DNA of 45,257 nt from Conidiobolus incongruus B7586. Lineage: Eukaryota; Entomophthoromycota; Entomophthoromycetes; Entomophthorales; Conidiobolaceae. Position numbers and translations under genes: made by a program. Positions 1 through 11,900 of the stretch are shown piece by piece. Each line of letters starts with the position of its first letter. The stretch's first letter is position 1. The notes beneath the pieces were generated by a model. That model had not been told where the DNA came from and ran no database searches. It saw only the letters and a program-made list of their open reading frames with translations. The stretch lies in the NCBI GenBank assembly GCA_000697335.1, contig JNEM01013142.1:1-45257 (forward strand), given 5' to 3'.

Positions 1-2511
1 TATAAATATATAATACAATATAAGAAAATTATTAATCAATATTTATTCAACAAATATTTAAATATAATAATAATAAATGAATATTTTATAATCAATGATT
101 TTTTTAATAATTTTTTAAATTAAAATTCAATTTAATTATTGAAAATTAAACTAATTTTATAATATTTATATGTAATAATTTATTTAAAAATTAATATATT
201 ATTATCATTCTTATTAATTACTATTATTAGAGATTTTACTTATATATTTAATAATAGATAAAAGAATTAATATAATATTATCTAAATATAAATACTCAAA
301 GTTCTTGAAATATTTAGCCTTATATTTTTATAATAGGTTTATTTATATAAAATATATCAAAATTTGAGTTTGTGTAATGAGATTATGTAAATTAATTTGA
401 TAAAAGAATGATTATTTTAGTTCCTCTTTTCTTTATCAAATTTCATTTTTATTATCCAATGATATTGTTCACTCTTATTAATTCAAATTTTAAAACTACT
501 CCAATTAATTATCATTGTTTGCTACTTTTTTATATTAAATAATCAATAGTTTGTTCGGAACTTGTATATTTCGAACATAAAATTTTAAGCCTAAATTAAA
601 GATTGAAATTACATAATTAAAATATTTTAATAACTCAGCACCTATATTTTATTAAAGTTGAAGTATAGTTTATTTTTAATTATATTACACTTAATTTATA
701 ATAAGATTTAGGCCAAAATATTAATTATTTTTTTTCAAATGACCTTTAATTAAAGTATAATAATATTCTAATTATAAATTAATAATTATAATTTATATAA
801 TTTAAATAAACATCAAAGGGTTATTTATTTATTTGTTTATTTTTTGAGTATTAAATAAAATTATATTGGTATAAATTTTAAATATTTATAAAATATAGGA
901 TTTTTATTAGTTTTATTTAAGACATTTCTGTAAAATCATCAGAATCTTAATTTTACACAAATTTTGGCTGATACTAAAGTCTCTGGGTTAAGTATTGTCT
1001 CGTTAATAAAAAAAGTATATAAGGGAAGTATACAGAATGAATCCATATTTTTAACTAAGATATTTTTAGAGTTAGAATATACTAAAATTGGTGGAACTAC
1101 AATAGTGAAGGATAAATTAGCAATTGTATTCATGTTCAATCAACCCAAAATCTATTAACCTTAGCAAATTATCAAATGAATTAATATTGTTATTGACAAT
1201 AGGAATTTGAGTTTTTAAATATAACATTGAATTCGTTATAATTGAATATTGATAATATGAGATTTGTGCTCAATATTGTAAATATTAAAATGAAATTCAA
1301 TCAAGCTTGAGTAAATGGTCGAAGTAAATTAGCTTCTGTTATGATATCCAGATGGCTCCTCATCTAGTTGGTAAATATAAATGGATTAACGAATTCCAAT
1401 TTTCTTTTTCTAAATTTATTAATATTACATAATGGAAAAGAGACATGGAAAGGATAATATCGAAATAAGAATTAATCGAGTTTGAGTTTAGCTTGACACT
1501 ATGAAAAGACGTCGAAGGTGTGGCATAAACTGTAGCTTTGGTAAATATGGAAATACACAAATTCTATTTCATTTTACCTTTCAAGTTAAATCAATTGTTG
1601 GACTAATATTCAAAATTTTAGATTTTATTATGATTTCCATCCTATAAATTAAAGGAATTTTGTGAAATAGTCATAAAAGCATTTTTTAATTATCTCAAAG
1701 AGAGTTTTTAAGCCATAAAAATATTAATTCAAACTGCACGATCAAAAATCATGGTGTAATTTAATTATTGAAACGAATATAAATAATAAAAATATATCTT
1801 CTGAATCCTTCTATGAGCTCCTAACTATCTGTTAGAATCTATCACACATATTATTAAGTTATTTATAAAGTGATAATCTCTTTATTCCTATTCCATCTTA
1901 CATCTTAACATATAGGAATTTAATTGGTTCTTTATATTTAACTCGATATCATAATTATTAACCTTTTAATTTATTACGAGCAAAAATCAGAAATCATAGT
2001 AGTGAAAGTACCTCTTCAGAATTTTCAAGATGCTTATTTAAATTGTTTGGCAAATCAGTATTAATTCTATTTTACTCTTTCTATAATTATCCTCTTTATA
2101 TAATTTCAATACATATTTATTTTAATAATCTAAATATATCAAGAAAGGAGTGCCATGTCAACAAAAACAAAAAGTTCAAAATAATCTAATAGCGATAATT
2201 GGCAAGATGGTTCATAGAGAGAAAAATATATACAATTTATATCATTATATATCAAATTATAAAGTTGTTAATCAATAACCAAATCGAACATAATATTACT
2301 ATATATTATTAATTATTGAGTATAATAATTAAATCATATTATTGTAAGTTAAAAACGTTAAGAAATTAATATGAATGAATAAGTATTAAATAATCACGAT
2401 TATATTGACACTATGCATTGAATTTCAAACAAATCATATAAAAAATATTATATGATATTTATATGAATATAAAGATTTAATAGAGATAGTGGCAATGATA
2501 AAATGTTTCAA
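1..2511. other. AT-rich gene-poor stretch
   Basis: No gene can be supported here. Most of the stretch is low-complexity A/T sequence with dense stops in all frames. Two slightly GC-richer patches stand out, at about 930-1160 and 1330-1560. The first is open on both strands for more than 60 codons but has no ATG on the plus strand and no recognisable domain. The second has only short open segments. Either could be a decayed exon. Confidence 0.5.
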
Positions 2512-3351
2512 TTATTTCTTTTGTAATTCGCTTTGGATAGCTTCAACACGCTCGTGGACAGATGCATCAGAACCTTCTCCGATTTTGCTGCCACTAATCG
2601 CTTGGTTGATTCTATCATACGTATCAGAATTGATATGGCTGGCTTGAGCATCGTGCTTAATTTCTTCAGCACTCTTAGGTGGGAACACATTCTCAAAGAC
2701 TGAGTTGATGGCTTGACGCGTGCGCACAGCTTGATCGGGATATTTGGCTTCAAGGCGGTCTAAGGTGGAGTTGGTATAGTCATAGATGGCCTTGGTGAGT
2801 ACTGCAGCCTTGGCCTTGATGGTACCGATTGGGTCTGGAGTGCCTGGAGCATTGGGGTCTCTGTTGGCTGTTTCTCCTCCCTTGAGTTCTTGAGTCTTAG
2901 TTTCAATAGATTGGACAGTTGAATTAGTGTAGTCAACTATTGACTTTTTAACTAAAAGAGCACGTTGTTGCAATTCGGTAAAGCTCTTGTTAATTAACTC
3001 TTTAGCGGACACTTCAGCCTCGGCAGCAGTGTCAGCAGCTCTTTGAGAGGCATCTTGACCTAAGGAATGAGTATATTCAACATATCTACTTACTTGGGTA
3101 GATAATTCGTCAACAGTATTCTTAGAGTGGCCATAGGCAGATTCAAAAAGTTCTTTAACTTTAGCTTGCAAAGACTCAGCAGTCTCTTGAGCAGAGGAAG
3201 CAGCATTAGACGCGGTTATACCAATAGCACTGCCGACGTTTTGAGCTGCTTGATAAGCGTAATTACCAACAGAGGAAGCAAGATTAGAAGCAGCACCTAA
3301 TATAGTTGTAGCCTGCTTATTATCACCTTGTTGTTGATTGTTTGAACTCAT
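2512..3351 (-). CDS. Soluble Ala/Ser/Gln-rich helical protein, LEA- or perilipin-like
   Basis: A single uninterrupted 279-residue frame with an ATG start and TAA stop, and no intron. The protein lacks cysteine and tryptophan and is rich in Ala, Ser, Gln, Glu and Lys. Residues about 15-135 look like long amphipathic helices with alanine-rich spacing, as in LEA or apolipoprotein/perilipin-type lipid-droplet proteins. A segment with the core DYTNST occurs twice (about residues 134-151 and 186-203), suggesting an internal duplication, separated by a Pro/Gly-rich linker (about 164-176). No signal peptide or membrane span is visible, so it is probably cytosolic or peripheral on lipid. The composition argues for a real, well-expressed gene, since it is much GC-richer than its surroundings. 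I do not recognise a named family; the lipid-droplet or stress role is inference from composition only. Confidence 0.8.
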   Translation of the reverse strand: MSSNNQQQGDNKQATTILGAASNLASSVGNYAYQAAQNVGSAIGITASNAASSAQETAESLQAKVKELFESAYGHSKNTVDELSTQVSRYVEYTHSLGQDASQRAADTAAEAEVSAKELINKSFTELQQRALLVKKSIVDYTNSTVQSIETKTQELKGGETANRDPNAPGTPDPIGTIKAKAAVLTKAIYDYTNSTLDRLEAKYPDQAVRTRQAINSVFENVFPPKSAEEIKHDAQASHINSDTYDRINQAISGSKIGEGSDASVHERVEAIQSELQKK

Positions 3352-3420
3352 TGTATTAATAAAATTTAATATTCAGTAGCTTTTCTCGATCTCTTTAACA
3401 ATTATTAACTTTAAATAATT

Positions 3421-3479
3421 GGAGACGTCAATCTCCTTAAATATATTATTCATAATTGAATGACAGATTGATGACATCA
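3421..3479 (-). promoter_or_regulatory. Possible CRE/AP-1-like sites upstream of the helical protein gene
   Basis: Between 70 and 130 bp upstream of the start codon lie a GACGTC core at 3424-3429, inside a short GGAGA...TCTCC inverted repeat, and TGATGACATCA at 3469-3479, which is palindromic around its central base. Both resemble bZIP-type sites. The placement fits a stress-regulated promoter, but this rests on motif shape alone. Confidence 0.25.
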
Positions 3480-5181
3480 TGGATATTCCAGATTGCCAAA
3501 TAAAAAGTAAGTCACTCGATATCTCAATTAAGAAATTTATTGAATTTGGAATTAAGGTTATTTACCAAGTATTGGAAATTAAAATGATCTCAATTAATTT
3601 ACCAACTCTATAATTTACTTCATACTAGTTTAATATAATTTTGATAACGTGTGAAGTTAATTTTTATTATAAATAAATAATTAATTGATTAACTCAAATG
3701 ATTTTTGATATTATATAGGTCATTAATGTACTTCTGAATAGTTTGAATAAGTTGCGTCATCTCCAAAATTTATGATTTAATTGCAAGTGTATTTATTCCT
3801 GACATATTTAGATTGGATAATCTCAATTATTGTGAGAGGTACCTCAATATTTTTAGTATTTTTTCAAATTGGATACTTTATTAGTATATGTAAATATTAC
3901 GTGTTAATGATTTATATGAATATTTTTTAGAATAGTGTACCTATTGAAAAAATATATTATATTAACAAATAATCTAAGTTTGGATTCAAGTTTTGTATAA
4001 ATATCATTACTATTAAATTAATAATTAAGGGTTCAAATTTTTTAAAGAAAATTAAATAATAATTTTAAATAATTTGAGAAACAATAAAAATTCAATACAT
4101 TTAATGAAAAATAACTTGAATGAATAAATGCATACATTATTTGTAGTGAAAATATTATTAGATATTAAAAAGTTTATAGCAATAATTATAAACCTTATAG
4201 CACTAGTATTGGTATGTTTATATTATGACATTTTATTGAATATGAATTATATTTTATTGTTATTTTGATTATCATATAAATAATACAAATCACAAAATTG
4301 TATAAACAAAAAATCTGGTAATATTAATAATGATTTCTTCTTTTGAATAGGTCATGAAAATTCTTCTATATTGTAAGTAAGAATGAATGTAGATAAATGC
4401 GATTGGTTTTAATAGTCTTTGGGATAATGCTGAAAACTCAAATTATAAAGAACTTTATGATCTATCTAATAATCAAATCTACTAATCATTCTAAAAAGTT
4501 TTTTCTCATTTTTCGGTTTTGTAATTGAAAAATTAATCAACTCATTAATTAATAATCATATTCAAGCTTTCAATATCAAGCATAATATTGTTTATTGATT
4601 AATTATTATAACATATAATACTGGACTGAGCTCAATAATTTTTATTATGTATAATATACTTTATTTCTTCTATCAATTTTTTGTATCTTTTTACCTTAGC
4701 TTTAGTTTAATTGTTTGTATGAAATGGGCAAAAACTCCAAGAAATTTATTAGTTGTCAATTCGTATATGAAATCATTTGTGATAATAATCCATTCACTTG
4801 TCTTATTTTAACATATTATTTTGCCCATTAATCAAATTTTAATATATGATAAATCAAGATGACTAGATTACTGCATATTTAGGAAATTTGAACACCATTT
4901 CATTATTATATAAATCAAATTATTATAAATTCAATATTAATAAATTAAAAAATTAAATAATATTGAAAACCTAAAAAAACAACTTAGAACTATTCGAGAC
5001 AAAAATTAAAAAACACTCTTGGCATATAATCCAAGCACCCAACGACATCATATTTCGAAATAAACCATAAATCCAAAATTAGATATAAAGTATTAATTGC
5101 CAGTTAATTAAAACGTGATCATTTGGGTTAATTCCAAAAACCTAAAAATCATTTAACATTAAATATAAAAAATTCTTAGTC
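3480..5181. other. Intergenic, nothing recognised
   Basis: About 1.7 kb of A/T-dominated sequence with stops in every frame. No RNA gene, repeat or exon-like patch was recognised. Confidence 0.5.
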
Positions 5182-7079
5182 ATGATACAATATATTCGTT
5201 TATTCAATTTGATAAATGGTGAAATCCTACATCAGAGATTTGTGTTAGTCCAAAGTGTAGTGGATAACAGTCAAAACGAAGATGGAGAAATAGAGTTTGA
5301 TGTAGGTCCCCACTGCGAAGTGACCAAGTGGTTAGTATACAAATCACATTTCAAAGATCTGCTCATTTTGGAACCTGACCAAAACCAAGTCAAATTCAGT
5401 TTAAAAAACTTTCAAAAGACAGTGCTCAATTTCACATTTACTCCACTACTTCAAAATCCTTCTCTATATTTGGTTATTTTAATTGGATCCGATTCTGAAG
5501 CCGTCTTTGATATTCCACCAAATTACGGTCAAGAGAATGGTTTGAAGGCGGCTAAGGAGCAATTGAGAATAGCTGGATACCTGTAGCAAGTTTTCACTGC
5601 CGAACAGTTGTATAGTAAGGGTTATGGCAAGAGAAAGTTTAGATAGGATGAAGGCTATCAATATGATACTTTGACGAGAGGAGACAAGGATGGTAAAGTG
5701 ATGAGACATACTACAAACGTTTAGGTGATCAGATCTAAGAGAGCGACTAAGGAGCTGTGTTGCTGTGGAGCTTCTTATGAAAACGATCCTGAGTTTGAGA
5801 CGGGTGGAGAGCGCCCTACTCCTTTCACTATTATGGCAGGGGAACTTCAACGCTATGGCCATCTTTTCAAACAACCTTGCAAATATCTGGTTTATTCCTC
5901 GATTCTAAATGGGATCCTGTGATTGGAACCACAAGAGCCCAAACTGCACTTGGAGGAGGAGGAGAGGATCATTTTCTTGGTGTATTTGGATCCTATTGTA
6001 TTCATACTTGGCCTTCACAACTTGAAGATGTTGTTCATTGCGCTTCTGATACTACTCCTATTAATGAGAGATATTTAAATGACGAACGTAATGGCTGTGG
6101 AAAGTACCTTGATGCCTATAATATTGGTATTGGAGCCATGTTACATGAAGCTGGCCGTTCGCTTGGTTTGATGCATACTCCAACTGGTATCATGTTCTGT
6201 GGATTTGAAGACTTATACCGCAGTTTCCTAACAAGATGTCCCATTGACAATAAGTCATTAGTCACCTATGATAAAGTGGAAGGACCACTCTGGCACGATA
6301 CCAATATTTGCAAGTTGAGATATCATTTTATGATACGCCATCCTTAAGATCTCTATATTCCACCTAAATTGCAAAATGTCCGACCCTCGTTCAATGCATT
6401 AGATAATGGAAAGATTGCAATCACAAGTTTATTACTTATTGCCTATGTAATTCTTAAACCTGAAGGCCTGTCTCTGGCCTACCTGGACTTCAAACAGCCT
6501 GTAATGAATCTAGAGCTCGATCTTCTTCAAATCTGTAGAGAAAACAAATGAGATGGCCAAATGAAGGTAAGTGTCGAGGCAGCATGTGTTAATTTCCAAA
6601 CCGCAAACGTTGGTGATGTAGCTCAATTTATCAACGATGCCAAATTCAATATTCCAGGCTATAGCTTCTCGCTCTTCAGTGGTATGAAACTAGAGGGTCA
6701 TGGAGATGAGCAAGTTCCAAGGCTGAACTTCTATTCCTTGGACATATGGAATCTGTAAGTAGAGTCATTGTAAATGCCAGCGGATTAAGTGATACGACCT
6801 TATTCTACACGTCATATACGTGCAGGTGGCAACGGTGGTGAAGTTCACCAACTCGAACTAGCTCCCAACGAAATGATCACCAAGGTTGATGTTCGAGCAG
6901 GCTGGTGGATTGTTGGTCTCGAACCTTTTACTAGTTCAGGTCATTCTACTGGCTGGTGTGGTGGTCAAGGTGGTGAATTCCATAGTTTGGAAGTACCTTC
7001 CAATCACCATATTGTGAGGTTCTTCTGCAGTTACGATAATTTAATTAAGAGATTTGGAATTATTTATGTTAAGTTTTGA
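5182..7079 (+). pseudogene. Decayed YIL108W-type zinc metallopeptidase with C-terminal jacalin-like domain
   Basis: The residual reading follows the fungal putative-metallopeptidase family (yeast YIL108W type) from end to end: the N-terminal domain, a FTAEQ segment, LFLDSKWD, FGSY, a zinc-site helix, a RYH segment, and a jacalin-like lectin domain (6810-7076) with GGNGGE and RAGWWI motifs. It is broken. In-frame TAG codons lie at 5584, 5644 and 5722; the frame shifts near 5880; later stops are at 6345 (TAA), 6549 (TGA) and 6756 (TAA); and a pair of compensating shifts is likely around 6750-6830. The zinc motif reads HEAGRSLGLMH, so the second zinc histidine of HExxHxxGxxH is arginine (codon 6156-6158). 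No intron arrangement I tried removes these faults. An intact paralogue elsewhere in the genome is likely. Family assignment is firm; death of the gene is nearly as firm. Confidence 0.88.
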
Positions 7080-8683
7080 ATATAACATTTCAAATATATT
7101 AGAATTGATTTTTGTCTATATATTAGATCCTGAATCTGTATATTTTTTCACTAACATTCAATATAATTAATATAGGCAAAAAGCCAGTTGATTTCAAAAT
7201 CACTTTGCTAAGGTATATTTATATCTATAACTATTGCAATTCATATATCCACACATGTTATCCAGAAATTACATTTCTTTCTATAGATTAATTATGACAA
7301 ATTTTCAGAATACAGAAATAAAAAAATAAAAAATCCTTTCAAATTTTGAGCATTTTAACTAATATCATTTGTATTTTTTATTATTAAAAATGGATTTCAT
7401 ATCTGATATAAATGTATCATGATGTATATATTAAGATAATAAACATTAGGTTACAAATTCACAGAATCTTCTCAAAAACAATATAAAGTAAAAAAAATGA
7501 TATTATCAAATAGTATACTGATTTCATATACCATAATAAATAGTAAAAAGATAGCTAATAAATTAATAAAAGGTTGTAAAAATGATTAATTCAGATAAGA
7601 GTAAGGTTACTATATTAGCACAGGTATGAGAATAGCTGGAAGCTCAAGAGTGATCAACGATGCTCAACTTTCTCACTATGATTATATTGGGTTTGAGTGA
7701 TTAAATAATTGCGTATAGCCTATTAATGATAAAATCATTCTAATTTCAGAGATGTTTGCATAATATGCATTTAATATAGTGAAATAACTATGAATCATAT
7801 TAAATCTTCAGAGAAAAATAGGAATTTGAGTGAAGTGTTTATTTAAAAGACTTGAATTTCAAGTAATTATCTTAACGTGTAGAACATTGAAAAATCCTTA
7901 CAAAAATGGTATAAAGTTGTAAATAATCAAGAACAAGGACTTGAGTAAATTTCTGAGCTTGTAATATGCCGCAGTTAACAATTGAAATATGCTTTCTATT
8001 TTATATTATTTAATTAATATGGAGGAAAAATTTTCAATCAGATTCAGTTTTAATATATGATTTATCGGTGCACCTTTATAATTATTTGCAATTATCAATT
8101 CAACAAAAGTCTTTAATTGAAATATTTTTAAAATTCACCAAAGTTATTACATATAAATTTAAATTTGAACATTTTATAAATAAAATACAATTTATACTTA
8201 ATAATTAATATTCATTTCTTATCTGATAAACTCCAATTTTTTCTCAACAATAATTTTTCCAAATTCATTAAACTTATATTAGATATTAAGAAATGGAATC
8301 GAGAAAAAATACATTAAAATTACGACATATTTAAATCAAATGAGTCAATTAAAATTTATCAGTAATATTCATGATTTTTTTATCATTTTATATACAATTT
8401 TAATAATTCTTTTAATCTTACCAATAATATATTGAAAAATTATTAATTTTAGTCAAAATGTTGATCAATTTTGTTAAAATTAATGAAGTATTATTGAAAG
8501 AACGTGACTTGACATTGATCAATTAATTCAATCATTTTCCCACGAGGGGCATAATAAATTAGAAATGCCAAAAAGTATAAATATCTGATTAATTCTTCAA
8601 ATTGGGTAATAAAATTATTTATTCTTTTTAATCAAATTTAAAAAAAATTATTTATTAAATTTTAAAAATTAGAATCATTAAAT
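7080..8683. other. Intergenic, with one small coding-like patch
   Basis: Mostly A/T-rich non-coding sequence. Around 7625-7702 a GC-richer piece reads on the plus strand with a peptide containing MRIAGSSRVINDAQ and HYDYIGFE, then stops. It has no matching exon nearby and may be a gene crumb. Nothing else was recognised. Confidence 0.4.
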
Positions 8684-10257
8684 ATGCAATTTGATTATAA
8701 ACCCAAACTAGTTACAGTTGTAATTCTTACGATTTTGAGCTATGTTACCAATCTTATACCTAAGTATAATCAAACCATCCATGAGCCACTCATTATTCAC
8801 AATAATAAAACTAAGCAATTCCAGCAATTCCAATACAACTATCTGGTAGTTTATACATTAGTTAGTCTTAGTGATTTCATTCAAAATCCATACTTTTTTC
8901 AATTGATGCTGGACTATGGTTTATCAGAAGGTCAATCGGCTACGCTATTTGGCCTAGGATTCTTGGCTAGCGCCTACCTTGGTACTTTTATAGGTAGCTT
9001 GGGAGATCGCTGGGGTAGGAAACGAGTGTGTATTTTAGGATGTTTATGTAGTATGACGTGGTGCATTTTGGGAAGCTTCCCCATCTATTATTGTTTGTGG
9101 GTTGGGAGAATATTCAGTGGGATTGCTACGGGTATTCTGTGGACAAATTATGAGGCTTGGATGGTTAAGGGTCATGAGAGTAGTGGATATGATATCAAAC
9201 TATTGGCTGACACTTTCAGCAAAATAGGAATTGTTTTTGGATCTTCAGGTGTCGTTAGTGGATTGATTGCTGGTGCTCTAGTATCTTGGGGTGGCCTCGT
9301 TATGCCACTCTGGGCTTCTTTTTTACTTAGCTTGACTGCTATTATTTGGATGAGTTTGTTTTGGACTGAGAATTTTGGTGAGGTAATTAATATTAAAATA
9401 TTTTACGTTTTCTTCACTCATTCAATTAATAATTACAGATCGATTCCAATTTCCAAGTATTCAATATTATTCAATGGTTCCAAACTGTTATAAAACCTTT
9501 CAAAGAGAGTAAATATTTCATTATAATTACAAGATCATATGAATTTAATTAGTCAAATAGACTATAAAATACTATGGTTAGGATTGGGACAAGCCTTATT
9601 TGAAATAGGCACTTTTTGTTTTGTATATTGTTGGGCTCCAGCTCTAAAACAAACTGTTGATGGTAATTATATCATTATTATAGCTAATATAATATCTTTA
9701 ATCTTGTTCTTTTAGCACCCGAAATCATTGAATATGGCCCAATATTCACTATCATGATGACATCATTCATACTGTCAACCAACTGCTTTCGTCTCCTATC
9801 CAAATGGCTCTCCATTGATGAATCTCTCACGCTTATTCTTTCCATAAGCTTTGCAGCATTTACATTATTTAATATGGGAACTAATCATCTACCAGTAATT
9901 TACTATATATATATTTTCATGTTATTATTCTAATTATTTTATTTAGACAATATCTTATCTAATCAACAATCTGATAATGTATGAACTTTGTTATGGTATT
10001 TATTTTACTACGATATCCATACTTAGGAATCGAATTATCCCAAATGAATATAAGAGTTCATGCCTAAGTTTCTTCAGGTTTCCTATGAATACTGTAGTTT
10101 ATGTGTTATTATCAGAGGTAATATTTATATATTGAAATTATGAAAAATGTTAATCGATTTTTAGATTGATAGATTTTCACTAAATAATTTATTCAAAATA
10201 TCAGGAATATTGACAATTTTTAGTTTATTGTGTATTTTAATAGCTATTAAAATATAA
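8684..10257 (+). CDS. MFS transporter of the MFSD5 (molybdate-anion transporter-like) family
   Basis: Six exons: 8684-9382, 9439-9508, 9561-9662, 9716-9894, 9947-10117 and 10165-10257. All five introns (47-56 nt) begin GT, end AG and keep frame, giving 437 residues, close to the roughly 450 of animal MFSD5. The protein is strongly hydrophobic throughout with about twelve membrane spans. The MFS signature between spans 2 and 3 is GSLGDRWGRKR (residues 104-114). The following ATGILWTNYEAWMV segment and the NYKILWLGLGQALFE start of the second half match the MFS_5/MFSD5 pattern, as does the late RNRIIPNEYKSSCLSFFR segment. It should sit in a membrane and move a small anion such as molybdate; the substrate is inferred from the family. 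The second intron could also end at 9552, but that brings an immediate stop, so 9560 was chosen. No neighbours suggest a pathway. Confidence 0.9.
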
Positions 10258-10539
10258 AATTTATATTGATTGTGAATATTAATTTCAATTTTATGACTTT
10301 TAATCATTTCTAGTTATTTTCAAAAAACATAAATTTAGCTATAAATATTATCTTAAGGATCATATTATAAAACTAATTTAAAATATTTCAGAATATTTTT
10401 AATTTATCTAATATACAATGGTTGAAAAAATAAGTTAACTAATTTTAAATTTATATTTATCAACATGAACAAAGCAAAAATAATATGATTTTAATAATTA
10501 ATAACTTCATTTTTTAATAACAAAATTCTAAATTAATGG
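10258..10539. other. Intergenic gap
   Basis: A/T-rich spacer between the transporter gene and the mariner relic. Nothing was recognised. One mariner terminal repeat should lie here or just beyond, but none could be picked out by eye. Confidence 0.4.
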
Positions 10540-11900
10540 CAATTTCTGAACTCCTTTACATACATTGTTATGATTTAACTTCAAAATTTCACTCCTAATT
10601 TTGAAATGCAATATTGAAGGCCATCAAATTTTTTATCTTGAATCAAATTCTTCAACTAATCAAAACAATAATTATCACAAGAATTTAAATCTGATGAATA
10701 TGGTAGATATGGTAATGAAGATCATGTTGTGTTTTTATATTAAGTTTTATAAATATAAGTTGTAGTTAGAAAAGTACTTGAAATATGATTTAGTAAATTA
10801 TTTATTAATCCTGCTCTTTAACATATTGGGACTGTAGGTTTGAAACTTACTGTTGAGGTGTTGTAGCAGAATATCCAAAAGAAAAAAAATTATTCTTCTA
10901 TCTTTATCAGTTTTGGGTTTAAATAGTTGCTTAAATGAATGATATGGGATTTGGATATAATCTAATAAAGAAAACAAAGTGAGCAAAGAGTATCCTTGAA
11001 TTATAGACTGACAAAGCCAGCTTGAAATAGAAATAATATTGGTTTAACTATCAAAATGAAATAAATGATTAAATTTAAAATACAACTATCAGTTTTTTAA
11101 TAAACAAATCTTTGATAAATTTTACTATATGCATATAACTAATATCATGTAAAATAAATGGATGTTTAATTTTTCTTACACTAACTTATAGCATTAGTTT
11201 TTTAAAAATCTAAAATAAATTATGTTATTGCAATTTATTTTTACTGGTAATAGTTGGTGGAATGTTATATTATTAATAACTACACCTAATAATAACATTT
11301 GGTTTTTTCAAATAGTTTTTGTTTTGGAATTTATCGTAATAGTTTTAATTTTTCAACTGAAGCACTCTTTTAATTTCTTGGTAATAATCATATAGAAGGA
11401 TCTACGATTTATCTATTTCCATAATTCTTTAGTAACATAAATGATATAATAACATAAACTTAAACTAGTTATAATTTTCTTTTTTTTATTTGATGTTCAA
11501 TTAAAGCATAAGGTGTTATACTCCAAATTTTTTAACTATTTTTAAATTATATTTTAGCAATCATTAAAAGTCAAGAGTAAAATATAGAGATTCTATTAAT
11601 TTTTTTGCTTAGGTTTATAAATGATATTTGAAATATTTCTTAATTTTATTTGTACTTTATTAGTCAGTTATTGATTTATGATAGCTTGAACAAGGTAAGT
11701 TTCTATGTTAAATCTTCCAGCTTTGAATTAATTAAACCAGTTTGCAATGCTATACTTCAAAGCCTTTTGCCGCCAGTTGCTACTTGGAGGTTTTTGTGAA
11801 TATTTGATATAGTATGTTTTGCATAGTATGAAATTTTGATAAATACCCTTTGTTCAACTTAGGTAACGTTTAAAATTTTGTGATTTTTGGTCATTTTACT
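10540..11900 (-). mobile_element. Decayed mariner-family DNA transposon
   Basis: Read on the minus strand, three separate pieces of a mariner transposase appear in the right order. Near 11695-11760 is the end of the HTH region, with ANWFN, a stop, then FKAGRFNIE. Near 11370-11413 is the first catalytic region, DKS, stop, ILLYDYYQEIKR, equivalent to the family's GDESW...YDPETKR. Near 10655-10720 is LPYLPYSSDLNSCDNYCFD, equivalent to the PPYSPDLAPSDYHLF segment holding the third aspartate of the DD34D triad. The frame is broken by many stops, several of them at expected Trp codons, and by frame changes. Terminal inverted repeats were not identified, so the ends are approximate. The element is long dead. 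A LINE or Tc1 origin fits worse than mariner, given these three motifs. Confidence 0.72.

Noticed and set aside
5182-7079. Reassigned stop codons (TAG/TAA read as amino acids) explaining the metallopeptidase
   Set aside because: The intact genes in the window use all three stops only at their ends, and the zinc His is also lost and the frame shifts, so decay is the better explanation.
10798-10986. 62-codon minus-strand ORF
   Set aside because: It lies inside the mariner relic in a frame that does not carry the transposase motifs.
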